From Lentisphaera profundi (lineage in GTDB: Bacteria > Verrucomicrobiota > Lentisphaeria > Lentisphaerales > Lentisphaeraceae), in the NCBI RefSeq assembly GCF_028728065.1, contig NZ_CP117811.1:2294001-2358000 (forward strand): a stretch of 64,000 nt of DNA. The letters run 5' to 3'. The translations under genes and the position numbers were made by a program. Below, one piece after another: positions 1 to 8,193 of this stretch (the stretch's first letter is position 1; every line of letters starts with the position of its first letter). The notes below the pieces were generated by a model. The model was not told the origin of the DNA, ran no database searches, and saw only the letters and a list, made by a program, of their open reading frames with translations.

Positions 1-1
1 T

Positions 2-715
2 CATGGCTTCACTCAATTGAGTAGTAATTTTTTACAGGCTGAATTTGAATACTACAGTACCATCAGACCCAAGCCAAACCCCAAGAACCCACGACGCCCA
101 CTCGTCGCTTTAAAACAAGATGGCGTCGAATACATCGAAGTTCGTACTCTGGATATAAACCCCTTTGAACCTCTTGGCATCTGCAAAGCACAAATTGACT
201 TCATGGAAGTTTTCCTCTACTACTTACTTTCTAAAAATAGCCCTCTAGAAAATGATAAATCCCGCGAATGTGCCCGTGAGAATCTCATGACGGTCACTCT
301 CCAAGGACGCCAAGAAAACTTGCGTTTACGCTGTCCGCAAAACAACGAATTTGATCTTACCAAAGCTTGCTCAAAAATATTCACCAATCTCAAAAAAGTC
401 GCTAAAATCCTCGATCATAGTCGTCAAACCAGTGACTTCTCCACGGCGATCACCTTTGTCGAACAACGTCTGAACAAGCATGAATTATTACCTTCCCATA
501 AACTCATGCAGGCCTTAAAAGACCAGAGTTTCCTAGCTTATACCAAAGAACTTTCACAGCAACATCAACAGACCTTATTAGACTTTGTACCGGATGAACA
601 ACTCCAAAATGACTTTGCTCAAAGTTCTAGAAAATCTCTCATAGATCAACAAAAAGTAGAACGAGAAGGACCTGATTATCAACAGTTCCTAAGTAACTTT
701 CTACGAATGGACTAA
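2..715 (+). CDS. gshA: Glutamate-cysteine ligase, C-terminal part (5' end outside window)
   Basis: The frame is open to the left edge, so only the C-terminal ~238 residues are seen; a TTG at 17 is an in-frame codon, not a convincing start. The stretch around YIEVRTLDINPFEPLG matches, from my knowledge of the family, the E. coli-type GshA signature that ends the catalytic core. It is followed by the helical C-terminal region (ECARENLMTV, GRQENL, KKVAKILD), which also lines up with that family. The enzyme makes gamma-glutamylcysteine from glutamate and cysteine with ATP, the first step of glutathione synthesis, in the cytoplasm. The next gene starts one base after its stop, suggesting cotranscription. 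A phytochelatin-synthase-like gene and a gamma-glutamyltransferase lie 25 kb downstream, consistent with an organism that uses glutathione. The active-site half lies outside the window and was not checked. Confidence 0.85.
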   Translation, partial: HGFTQLSSNFLQAEFEYYSTIRPKPNPKNPRRPLVALKQDGVEYIEVRTLDINPFEPLGICKAQIDFMEVFLYYLLSKNSPLENDKSRECARENLMTVTLQGRQENLRLRCPQNNEFDLTKACSKIFTNLKKVAKILDHSRQTSDFSTAITFVEQRLNKHELLPSHKLMQALKDQSFLAYTKELSQQHQQTLLDFVPDEQLQNDFAQSSRKSLIDQQKVEREGPDYQQFLSNFLRMD

Positions 716-716
716 T

Positions 717-971
717 ATGAACTGTAAACAACATCCCAATAATGATCAGACCATTCCTTGCCTAGCGTGCAAGCAAGATATTTGCGCACTCTGCAAAAAC
801 TCCCCGGGTAAAGTTCAAAAACTTTGCACGACTTGCCTACAACAAGAACTCTCTGCTCATGATCAACAGCTAAATACAAAAGTAAAAGCCAAGCTTAGTT
901 TAAGCTTAGCCCTACTCATTGGCATTTTAGTTATGGCCTACTACTACGCAGAATTATCCAGTCACTTTTAG
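717..971 (+). CDS. Small zinc-ribbon/B-box-like membrane protein
   Basis: An 84-residue protein. The first 40 residues hold four metal-ligand pairs (C3/H6, C15/C18, C23/C26, C37/C40), the pattern of a B-box or zinc-ribbon fold. Residues ~60-80 form one hydrophobic helix, so it is probably a small membrane protein with a cytoplasmic zinc module. Its ATG is one base past the gshA stop, pointing to cotranscription. Its last four bases overlap convergently with the 3' end of xth on the other strand. The function is not known to me; partner binding or a role next to glutathione synthesis would be speculation. Confidence 0.65.
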   Translation: MNCKQHPNNDQTIPCLACKQDICALCKNSPGKVQKLCTTCLQQELSAHDQQLNTKVKAKLSLSLALLIGILVMAYYYAELSSHF

Positions 972-1744
972 CTCTGAGAACTCTCCAACTCTAAACTTAC
1001 TGGACAGTGATCTGAACCTAAAACTTCTTGCATAATCCCTGCATCTAAAACACGATCACGGGCGTCTTCACTGACACAGAAATAATCAATTCTCCAGCCC
1101 ACATTTCGACTACGTGCACCACCGCGGTACGACCACCAGCTATATTCCTCTGGCTTTTCATTAAACATACGAAAAGTATCCACGTAGCCCGAATCAATGA
1201 ATTTATCCATCCAGTCACGTTCTTGAATCGAATAACCAGGGTTCTTTACATTGGGTTTTGGATTCTTTAAATCAATGGCTTTGTGTGCCACATTAAAATC
1301 ACCGCATAAGACACAGGCCTTATCACTATATTTTTCTTTCAGTAAGTCAATTAAGCTATCACCAAAATCCAAACGATACTCAATGCGCTTTAATTCCGCC
1401 TGAGCATTAGGAAAATAAATCCCAAAGAGATAAAAATCGCTGAACTCAGCAATAATGACCCGTCCCTCGCGATCAAATTCCTCAATCCCCATCCCTTCAA
1501 TAACTCGGATAGGCTCAATGCGACTATAAATAGCCACACTCGAATAACCTTTTTTCTCACCTGAGTGCCAATACGATTTATAGTCTCCAATATTGATCAA
1601 CTCATCGCTCAACTGCTCTTTATGAGCCTTGGTTTCTTGCAGACAAATCACATCCGCATCCCAAGTCTGCATTAAGTCAATAAAACCTTTTTTCTCTACC
1701 GCACGTATCCCGTTTACATTCCAGGAAATCAGTTTAACACTCAT
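968..1744 (-). CDS. xth: Exodeoxyribonuclease III / AP endonuclease
   Basis: 258 residues, the usual length for the ExoIII/ExoA family of the endonuclease-exonuclease-phosphatase superfamily. Motifs in order are SWNVNGIRA near the N-terminus, LQETK (metal-binding Glu), CGDFNVAH (catalytic Asp/Asn), GWRIDYF and the C-terminal GSDHCPV with the catalytic Asp-His. It cuts DNA 5' of abasic sites in base excision repair. ATG at 1744 is chosen over the in-frame TTG one codon upstream because a purine-rich AGAGGTG lies 5-6 bases before it. The gene is convergent with the zinc-ribbon gene and overlaps it by four bases; no terminator hairpin is visible between them. Confidence 0.93.
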   Translation of the reverse strand: MSVKLISWNVNGIRAVEKKGFIDLMQTWDADVICLQETKAHKEQLSDELINIGDYKSYWHSGEKKGYSSVAIYSRIEPIRVIEGMGIEEFDREGRVIIAEFSDFYLFGIYFPNAQAELKRIEYRLDFGDSLIDLLKEKYSDKACVLCGDFNVAHKAIDLKNPKPNVKNPGYSIQERDWMDKFIDSGYVDTFRMFNEKPEEYSWWSYRGGARSRNVGWRIDYFCVSEDARDRVLDAGIMQEVLGSDHCPVSLELESSQS

Positions 1745-1965
1745 CAATTCACCTCTTAGCTTCTTTTTATTATATAAGTCTCAAAATAAGAGCTTTGGAC
1801 AATTCTGCTTCATCTCGCTTATAAAAAAAGAGTTTTTTTAATGCTTTTCACATTTCCACCCCATTAAATACTTTAAACTTTTGACTAGCTAAGTCTATTA
1901 AACCCTATCTGGATAGAATATCTAAAAACTGAATCATTACCCAGTATGACAATAGGAGCTCAACC

Positions 1966-3675
1966 ATGACGGATGAAAGTCAAGAATATGCCTCAGATGC
2001 TTTTTTAAGCGATATCAAAACTGCTATCAATGTAATCACTGTAGACAAACTCAAACACAACATACTTTCTTTCGCTAGCGGAATGCCCGTCGACAAACGT
2101 CTCGAATTTTTTCAGGCCATTGCATTTGAAGATATTGATGAAATGAATGAAAGTGAAGTCGACTTTGACGACGACTTGCAGCTCATTGATGATGTTGAAT
2201 CTTTTTACAAAAAAATATCTATGGGTTTCTACGATCATTCTCTCGATATTGAAAACCCCAAGGAACTTCCGGCTTGGGTAGATGACATGGATGTTCTTTT
2301 TTCTCGTACCAACGATGCCTTCATCAACGCCGAGTACAGCAAAGCCGCTCGCGCCTACTCTTTCCTTTTCTCAGCTTTACACGTCGCCGAAGACATTGCC
2401 GTAGAGCATCAACTCTATTCAGCTCAAGATATCGTCATTACAGATATCACTGCAGCCAAATCGTCCTACCTCCGTAGCGCTTTTGAAATTACTGAATTTG
2501 AGAGTCGCCCTGCTGAAATCTACGATATCCTACAAGAAAACTTAGCCCTGGGCGAAAGTCGCTGTGGCCTCACACTCATCAATGATTCCTTTCCTTTTTC
2601 TGATGAAGAACTCGAAGACTTCCTCCCTGAGTGGCTCAAATACCTCAAGCAGCACGCTGTTAATGAACCTGATTTTGAATCCCTCCGCCTCTGGCTTGTA
2701 CGCGAAGCCTTATTCCTGCTCCAAGGTGTTGAAGGCATGGAACAAGAAGCCGAACAGCATGGCGCTAAACACCCCGAGCTTTTCTTTGATATCGTCACTC
2801 ACTACCTCGAAGATAACGATTTACTTAAAGCAGAAGAAACTTGCATGAAAGGCATCAAAGTCGTTAAAGCTCCTCACAAGCGCGCCGTACTTGCCGACTG
2901 GCTAGCCGAAATCGCAGAACGCGATGGCGACACCCTACTTGCTCTCAAATACCGCCACGAAGCTTGGCGCATGGAACCCGATCAACGTCGCCTCGTTACT
3001 TGGTGTAACACCGTTCATCAAGCTCCCGACGATGGTGCTTTACAGGATGAAATTGATTACCTCGAGAATATCGGTGGACATGGTCGACTTATGGCCATGT
3101 TGCAAGCTTTGACAGGTGACTACGAAGCCATCAATAAACGCTTATTAAACTGTGATCCATTAGGATGGAAATCTGCACGTCACCCAGGCAATTTCTTACT
3201 CCCATTCACACTTATTCTCATTGCTGACTTAAAAAGCATTCCTGATCACTCACAAATCAAAGTCATTGCCGAAGATATGAAAGGAATCTTTGTTCGTTGG
3301 TCACAAGAAATGGATATCGATAACAACCAAGATCTTCACACTTACATGGATTACCTCTTCCCAGCTTTAGAGCGCCATCCCATTAGTGAAGAAATGCGCA
3401 TCACTTTGACCCGTTCAGTTCACTCAGTCCTACTCAAACGAATTCGCGTCATTAGCAAAGATCAACTTCGCTATGCTTACAATCGTATTGCTATTCAAGC
3501 AACCGCCTTTGTCGAAACCGCTGTAATATCTTCTCGAGAAGCTCTTGCCGAGACTTTTCTTAGTACTGTTCGCAGTCGGATTTTACGCAACAAAACTCTG
3601 CGCGCTGAGCTTAAAGTCTCCATGACTTACTCCAAAGTTATCTCAGATGACTTCACCAAAGGCGTCAGTATTTAA
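1966..3675 (+). CDS. Large acidic TPR-like protein of unknown function
   Basis: 569 residues without signal peptide or membrane segment, so probably cytoplasmic. The N-terminal ~110 residues are very acidic. The middle (about residues 290-360) shows paired helices such as AEETCMKG, DWLAEIAERDGD and ALKYRHEAWRMEPD, which look like TPR-type repeats. I do not recognise a catalytic motif. The start is supported by AGGAG seven bases upstream of ATG 1966. The last ~8 codons are duplicated at 8194-8219, so an island appears to have inserted exactly at the 3' end while leaving this copy intact. A scaffold or adaptor role would be inference only. Confidence 0.7.
   Translation: MTDESQEYASDAFLSDIKTAINVITVDKLKHNILSFASGMPVDKRLEFFQAIAFEDIDEMNESEVDFDDDLQLIDDVESFYKKISMGFYDHSLDIENPKELPAWVDDMDVLFSRTNDAFINAEYSKAARAYSFLFSALHVAEDIAVEHQLYSAQDIVITDITAAKSSYLRSAFEITEFESRPAEIYDILQENLALGESRCGLTLINDSFPFSDEELEDFLPEWLKYLKQHAVNEPDFESLRLWLVREALFLLQGVEGMEQEAEQHGAKHPELFFDIVTHYLEDNDLLKAEETCMKGIKVVKAPHKRAVLADWLAEIAERDGDTLLALKYRHEAWRMEPDQRRLVTWCNTVHQAPDDGALQDEIDYLENIGGHGRLMAMLQALTGDYEAINKRLLNCDPLGWKSARHPGNFLLPFTLILIADLKSIPDHSQIKVIAEDMKGIFVRWSQEMDIDNNQDLHTYMDYLFPALERHPISEEMRITLTRSVHSVLLKRIRVISKDQLRYAYNRIAIQATAFVETAVISSREALAETFLSTVRSRILRNKTLRAELKVSMTYSKVISDDFTKGVSI
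3650..3675 (+). repeat. Direct repeat, left copy (island boundary)
   Basis: Twenty-six bases beginning ACTTCACCAAAGG and ending in the TAA stop of the upstream gene recur at 8194-8219 with a single T/C difference. The two copies flank the RHS/recombinase/transposase segment. This is the arrangement of attL/attR sites, or of a target duplicated on insertion, at the 3' end of a gene. Confidence 0.75.
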
Positions 3676-3710
3676 GCCTCCATCTTGATCAAGAAAACTC
3701 ACTTATAATA

Positions 3711-4703
3711 ATGACCACCTATATCTACGGTGGTCATCACCTACTTGCCGAAATCACGACCCGCACTGCGACTTCCGCAAAACACCCCATCGACGAAACC
3801 TACACATGGGGCACATACATCGATGAACTGCTATCTTACACTGACCATTCAGACTCAATCAATCCCGATACCTACTATGTGACTACGGATCGCCAGTTCT
3901 CTGTAAGAACAGTAGTAGACTCTGATGGCAACATCGTGGAAGAAAGAAACTACTCACCGATGGGTGTTGACCTAGAAGGCAATGCCGAGACCAGTGATCT
4001 TACTTATGGATTTACAGGTAGAAGATATGATGTCGAGTCAGACTTGTATTACTTCCGAGCCCGTTACTACTCAACTGAATTAGGTCAGTTCATCTCACGT
4101 GATCCACTTGAATACGTGGATGGAATGAATATGTACAGTGGGTATTTTGCGAGGGTGTTTGCAATGGATTCGCAAGGTACTTTTTGTGAGTATTGTAAAA
4201 TCACTCTTTTTGTTGCAACTCCACATCTTTCTGCAATTTCTAAAGATGGGTTGAATCTGGCGATAGATCGTGGTCATGTATGGCTAGAATTAGAAGAAGA
4301 TGGAGCCGTAACGGATGTTTTATCGGTAGGACCATATGGACAAATTAATCAGCAGAACTTTCATCGAATTTTGGATGGTTCGTGGCGAGGTATAACAAAC
4401 TTTCCAACATCTAGTTATAAAAGAGTGTTATCAAAGTCGTGGGATTTAGATCAGCAACAATGTGTAGATGCTAGAGAAATGATAGAAAGATTACATAAAA
4501 ACCCTAAAAACTACACGCAATTTTATACGTGCACTACGGCATCTCTTAGAGTTTTAAATAAATTAGAATTAAAGCGTGTCCCAAGAGGTCGTGGGAAGGT
4601 ACATATAAGTCCTAATAAGTACTATACTACTTGGTCGGGAGTTAGAGAAAATCCACATGATTTAAGTAAAGAATTAGGCTATGGTTCGACTGGTAGCTGG
4701 TAG
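3711..4703 (+). CDS. Orphan RHS-repeat tip with papain-like C-terminal toxin domain
   Basis: 330 residues. Residues 1-155 are the end of an RHS core: TYIYGGHHLLAE, then FTGRRYDVESDLYYFRARYY, GQFISRDPLEY and a degenerate MDSQG junction. Only the last part of an RHS shell is present, so this is a truncated or orphan tip rather than a full ~1500-residue protein. After the junction (156-330) the sequence becomes visibly AT-richer, as is usual for swapped RHS C-terminal toxins. In that domain H189 (RGHVWLEL) precedes C274 (YTCTTASLRVLN), with a VGPYG turn between them. This is the order and spacing expected of circularly permuted NlpC/P60-LRAT papain-like enzymes, which makes a peptidase, amidase or acyltransferase toxin plausible. 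A small lipoprotein gene follows and is the candidate immunity gene. Confidence 0.75.
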   Translation: MTTYIYGGHHLLAEITTRTATSAKHPIDETYTWGTYIDELLSYTDHSDSINPDTYYVTTDRQFSVRTVVDSDGNIVEERNYSPMGVDLEGNAETSDLTYGFTGRRYDVESDLYYFRARYYSTELGQFISRDPLEYVDGMNMYSGYFARVFAMDSQGTFCEYCKITLFVATPHLSAISKDGLNLAIDRGHVWLELEEDGAVTDVLSVGPYGQINQQNFHRILDGSWRGITNFPTSSYKRVLSKSWDLDQQQCVDAREMIERLHKNPKNYTQFYTCTTASLRVLNKLELKRVPRGRGKVHISPNKYYTTWSGVRENPHDLSKELGYGSTGSW

Positions 4704-4713
4704 AGGTGAAGTT

Positions 4714-4770
4714 ATGAGGAAGTATACTAAAGAACTAAATAAGTACTCAAAAAATTTGGGGTTTGAATAA
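4714..4770 (+). CDS. Possible 18-codon leader/coupling peptide
   Basis: A short frame starts at ATG 4714, just after the RHS-tip stop, with a purine-rich AGAGGTGAAG before it. It ends TAATG, its stop sharing one base with the start of the following lipoprotein gene. The layout suggests translational coupling to the lipoprotein, or a relic of the toxin's 3' end. Coding potential is too short to judge. Confidence 0.2.
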   Translation: MRKYTKELNKYSKNLGFE

Positions 4771-5183
4771 TGAAGAAACTAGTTATTTATATTAGTTTAT
4801 TAGCGCATCTTACATATAGTTGTAAACATGAGGAGAGTTTGAAAGATTTCTCGAATTTAGATAGTGCCTTAAACATGAAAAAAGAAGCAGAAGCAAATTC
4901 CGCTTTTTATAAAGGTTCGGTGGGGATGTTATATAAAGATTTTTATATACTGCGAGAGGATAAAAAAAATCGAATATATCAAAATGAGAGAGTTGTTTTT
5001 GAGGGGGGAAGTGGAAAAGAAATTGTTGAGTTTATATCGAACGGAGATACAGATGAGATTAAAGAGACTTCTATTATTAGTGACAAAAATAATAATGTAG
5101 TAATTTACTTTACTCAATCTAAAATTTATATTTTCAACTTTGCTATTAAGGAATATTCGACATATATAAGAGGGCCTTTATAA
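4770..5183 (+). CDS. Small putative lipoprotein, candidate immunity protein
   Basis: 137 residues with a hydrophobic N-terminal signal (residues 4-17) ending at C18 (LTYSC), a loose lipobox. The rest is hydrophilic and beta-rich in appearance, and I do not recognise a family. It follows the RHS tip by 66 bases, has the same low GC as the toxin half, and lies in the position where polymorphic-toxin immunity genes normally sit. If it is the immunity protein, its predicted export would mean the toxin acts in the periplasm or on the envelope. That role is inferred from position only. Confidence 0.5.
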   Translation: MKKLVIYISLLAHLTYSCKHEESLKDFSNLDSALNMKKEAEANSAFYKGSVGMLYKDFYILREDKKNRIYQNERVVFEGGSGKEIVEFISNGDTDEIKETSIISDKNNNVVIYFTQSKIYIFNFAIKEYSTYIRGPL

Positions 5184-5804
5184 ACAAGGGAAGGTGAGCC
5201 CCGTACTGTCAATTAATTCATTTAAACATAAAACCTTCATCTGTACCAAAGAATCACTTAGGTATCTTACGCTGAAGGGCTAAGTCTGAATTCTTAAAAA
5301 AGTACGATTCTAATTTTAGCTAGAAACAGCTCAAAAACTGTGAATCAATAAGCAAGGCTGATCTAATCCTGAAATGGATATATAAGCTGTTATTAGGCAT
5401 CCTAAGAAGCCTTAAGTGAATTTACTGTAACCAGTCAGTGATTATCAACTAAGTGCCTATAAGGATGCTCTAAACGCACCAGAAGGATTGTTAGACTTCA
5501 TTCATTAGATGAACCAGCATATCAATATAATTCATGTGGTCCCTATGGGTAGTCACTTTATCTTCCCAGCTCACACAGGATACTGTAAAGGCTCAATAAA
5601 CTGTCGTTGTAGTGGAACTTCTAACCACGCTCACCTTACAAGAGACTAATCTCTGATAGTCTGTACACCTAGAGCTTTTTAATGGTGATTAAGTAACGAA
5701 CTAAATATGCGGTGCTTAATGACAATGCTTTTTATTGTCTAGAAGACAGAACCCTGCATTCAGTTCCGTATAATACCTATCGATGAAAGTGAATAGGTGG
5801 GAGC
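5184..5804 (+). other. Island spacer with no recognisable gene
   Basis: No frame of 60 codons or more on either strand. A 46-codon frame (5509-5649, + strand) reads HVVPMGSHFIFPAH and then CKGSINCRCS. This looks like real protein, but it has no ribosome-binding site and stops flank it, so it may be a decayed toxin or phage-type fragment. A TATAAT at 5769-5774 precedes the small peptide ORF that follows. Confidence 0.4.
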
Positions 5805-5876
5805 ATGTTTATATTTTTAGTGAGTGTGATTAGTTTGATACTTGTTAGTGTTATTGTGGAGTGTTTGAAGGGGTAG
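5805..5876 (+). CDS. 23-residue hydrophobic peptide, type I toxin-like candidate
   Basis: The frame ATG 5805 to TAG 5874 encodes a peptide that is almost one membrane helix (FIFLVSVISLILVSVIV), ending in ECLKG. AGGTGG lies 4-5 bases before the ATG, and a perfect -10 (TATAAT, 5769-5774) lies 30 bases upstream, though no good -35 is seen. Size, hydrophobicity and charged tail resemble Ldr/Fst/TisB-like membrane peptides. No antisense RNA promoter was identified. It could also be a chance frame in decayed island DNA. Confidence 0.3.
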   Translation: MFIFLVSVISLILVSVIVECLKG

Positions 5877-5948
5877 ATTTGAAATGGTTAGTATCTGAAT
5901 GGGTACTGGCTATTTTTATGAAGTTTCAAACTAAAAAACAATCATTAT

Positions 5949-5976
5949 GGGCGCCTTTGGCGCGCCAAAGGCGCCC
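5949..5976. repeat. Perfect 28-bp GC-rich palindrome
   Basis: Two 14-base arms meet without a loop (GGGCGCCTTTGGCG followed by its exact complement). The centre is GGCGCGCC, and a GGCGCC lies on each side. It stands out in a very AT-rich stretch and extends with weak pairs to about 5944-5981. It could form a cruciform or an RNA hairpin, or be a binding or recombination site for the nearby mobile genes. Confidence 0.8.
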
Positions 5977-6264
5977 GTGATTAAAGGTCAAAAATCAACT
6001 AGTTTCAGATACTCGATATTAAACGGATCAACTTTCATGGTAGATAATAAAAATATTTTTCGAGGGTCGGATTTTTAATAAAATCGTACTTATGCCTTTG
6101 TGATATGAATCATATCCAAGACGTACGAGGAGGGTTTTTTGTATAAGCAAGGTACCATCACCTAATATAATAATGCCTATTGGATTTTGGACGTACACCA
6201 ATCGTACGAGGCGCTTCTACGAAGGTGTTTGGCGTGGGAGGGGCTAGCTCCCAGAGTTGTTAAA
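5977..6264. other. Non-coding stretch next to recombinase with short repeats
   Basis: No gene seen. An interrupted palindrome GATATGA-A-TCATATC lies at 6102-6116. ACGTACGAGG occurs near 6121 and CGTACGAGG recurs near 6202, with related ATCGTAC words nearby. Clustered inverted and direct words beside a small serine recombinase are what a res/crossover site looks like, but no site is proven. Confidence 0.35.
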
Positions 6265-6891
6265 TTAGGCGGTTAGAGCTTCCGCTTTGATGTAGTCGTG
6301 TAAGCCTGTAGGATTCTTCAACTCAAGCTCAGGTAAGTGTTGTAAAGCGATCTTACGAACAGAAACACCTTCAGTAAGAAGAGCTTGAATACGACTTTTA
6401 TATTCGGTGTATTTACTTTTACCTTTAGTACCTTTAGGTCTTCCGAGTACCATACCAGCACGTTTACGCATGGCGAGAGCTTCCTTGGTACGAAGACTAA
6501 CGAAATCTCTTTCTAGTTCAGCGAATAGTGAGAACATTGTGACCATGATCTTACTGCTCATATCATTATCACGAATGTCCATACCTTGTTTAATAAGGAT
6601 GACACGTACGCCTTTAGCAACTAACTCGTTGATCAGTACAATAACGGATGCGGTATTTCTTCCGAGCCTCGACAATTCTGAACATATTAATATGGAACCA
6701 CTGGTGAGATTTTCTTTTAAAGTATCAATACCACGTTCAGTGTCAGACTTACGACTTGAGATTTCCAACTCCATTTCTTGATCAACACGAAGCCCGTTAG
6801 ATTCACAGTAACGTTGGATCTCGTCACGCTGGTTAGCGACAGTTTGTTTATCCGTGGATACTCTAATATAGCGAAAATTAAGGGACAGGCC
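6265..6891 (-). CDS. Serine recombinase (resolvase/invertase type), start codon unclear
   Basis: From 6774 the frame has an ATG, but that start would drop the catalytic serine. Read upstream, the same frame continues to a stop at 6892-6894 and encodes FRYIRVSTDKQTVANQRDE, the classical N-terminus with the nucleophilic Ser (codon 6856-6858). Further motifs are SELSRLGRN, the long E-helix with FSLFAELERDFVSLRTKEAL, and GRPKGTKGKSKY leading into a C-terminal helix-turn-helix. No ATG, GTG or TTG lies between the stop and the serine motif; CTG or ATT would have to serve. Either a rare start is used or the 5' end has been lost at an insertion junction. It probably resolves or inverts DNA of the island. 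The length (about 200 residues) fits a small resolvase, not a large serine integrase. Confidence 0.75.
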   Translation of the reverse strand, partial: GLSLNFRYIRVSTDKQTVANQRDEIQRYCESNGLRVDQEMELEISSRKSDTERGIDTLKENLTSGSILICSELSRLGRNTASVIVLINELVAKGVRVILIKQGMDIRDNDMSSKIMVTMFSLFAELERDFVSLRTKEALAMRKRAGMVLGRPKGTKGKSKYTEYKSRIQALLTEGVSVRKIALQHLPELELKNPTGLHDYIKAEALTA

Positions 6892-6909
6892 TTAGCAAAG
6901 AGCTGATTT

Positions 6910-6938
6910 AAAAGAGTCTCAAATCGAGGCTCTTTTTT
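6910..6938. terminator. Hairpin with T-run, probable terminator
   Basis: AAAAGAGTCTC pairs with GAGGCTCTTTT across a five-base loop (one G-T pair), followed by T residues on the + strand. On the - strand it could stop transcripts coming from the Y1 transposase before the recombinase. No + strand gene precedes it. Confidence 0.5.
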
Positions 6939-7127
6939 CGTTTTTAGAGGGTTAAAATGAATGTAAAAACCAACTTTTTCTTTTAGCTGCTAATGGGAGA
7001 AGAAAACTGATCAAATTATTAGTCGATTGAGTACAAAATCCGCTAAAAGAAAAACTAAGAATTCAAGACAGTTGGAAAGCTATCTTGAGTTCATTTTATG
7101 TTTTGTAGAATTCCGAGTTTGTTAGGC

Positions 7128-8087
7128 TCAACCCGAAGGGGCTCGTCGTTTGGGCTTGAGGGAATAAATATCATTCCATTCATCTTCAGTGTAAGGCTCA
7201 TGAATTCTCTTCCATTGCATCTTCCCTGAGAACTTAAGCAACTTCTCCCGAACAAAAGCTTCTGAGCCAATGACCAAACATTTAGTGAAGAATCGACATT
7301 TGTGAATAAAAAGATCATCCCAGGCTAATTCCTCGGATAAATTCACTTCCCTGAAGAATTCGGCCAGAGTCTGTGAATCTGCATTCTTATAACGCCGTAA
7401 ACCGAGCATGTAAGCCCTAAAAACCTCTCTGAAATGCTTTTGCTTGTCCCTGAGACTACCTGCCTCAATAGCATGACAAAAGAGATCAAAGAAGTCATGA
7501 TCTGAATTCCCAACACTTCCTCCAGCTAAGCGATCAGCATATCCACAGAAAAAGAAATCTTGGGGATCAGTAACAATCCCCGCTCTCACAGGATTAAGAC
7601 TAATGTAAGCCATTACCCGAAGTAAAGAATCCGATTGAGCTGAAACCTCAATCATTTCTGAATCAAATCGCTGACCAAAGAGACGACCCCAAGAATTATG
7701 TTCACGGTTAAACCACTGAACGAACCGTTGCTCAAAGTTTCCGATAATGAAGGAGATATCATGGACTTTCTCTCTGAAATCATTCCTTTGTTCTTTGCTA
7801 ATGAAATTAATTTCATCGTTTTGCTTATGAACTCGATAACGCTGTAAAAGCGCCACGTCATCCATCTGAGAAGTTGGCGGAATCTTAATCAATAAATGAA
7901 AATGATTGTCCATAAAAACATAATCAATCACCTGATAACTGAGCTTAGCACAGCCCGTAAATAAGAGCTCCTTGAGCTTATGTTTTTCCTGATCTCGAAA
8001 CAAGATGCGACCACCAGCAATACGATTTGTCACAAGATAATAAACGGATTGATCCGAACAACTTTCTTTAACTCGATTATGAGCCAT
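7128..8087 (-). CDS. REP-associated tyrosine (Y1/HUH) transposase
   Basis: 319 residues of the IS200-like Y1 transposase superfamily, RAYT branch. Visible motifs are YYLVTNRIAGGRILF at the N-terminus, the HUH motif in DNHFHLLIKIP, and YISLNPVRAGIV, whose tyrosine region is typical of RAYT proteins. Such enzymes nick single-stranded DNA at palindromes and are usually single-copy, domesticated and linked to REP elements. ATG 8087 is chosen because AAAGGAG lies eight bases upstream; the longer frame adds 13 unlikely residues. No terminal repeats of an IS200 element were recognised around it. It forms the right end of the island, just inside the right direct repeat. Confidence 0.85.
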   Translation of the reverse strand: MAHNRVKESCSDQSVYYLVTNRIAGGRILFRDQEKHKLKELLFTGCAKLSYQVIDYVFMDNHFHLLIKIPPTSQMDDVALLQRYRVHKQNDEINFISKEQRNDFREKVHDISFIIGNFEQRFVQWFNREHNSWGRLFGQRFDSEMIEVSAQSDSLLRVMAYISLNPVRAGIVTDPQDFFFCGYADRLAGGSVGNSDHDFFDLFCHAIEAGSLRDKQKHFREVFRAYMLGLRRYKNADSQTLAEFFREVNLSEELAWDDLFIHKCRFFTKCLVIGSEAFVREKLLKFSGKMQWKRIHEPYTEDEWNDIYSLKPKRRAPSG

Positions 8088-8193
8088 GATTTTTCTCCTT
8101 TCCAAAGTACAGAGAATATAAAACACAAGCCAAGCAAAAGCAAAATGTAGATTCTGAAACTAATGATAAGGTCACAAATCAAGTATTCTAACT

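Noticed and set aside
2520-2798. Antisense 92-codon frame within the 569-residue gene
   Set aside because: Ser/Arg-rich shadow of the acidic coding strand, without start signals.
3676-8193. Prophage
   Set aside because: No capsid, tail, terminase or lysis genes are visible; the recombinase is a small resolvase type, so a toxin/transposon island is the better description.
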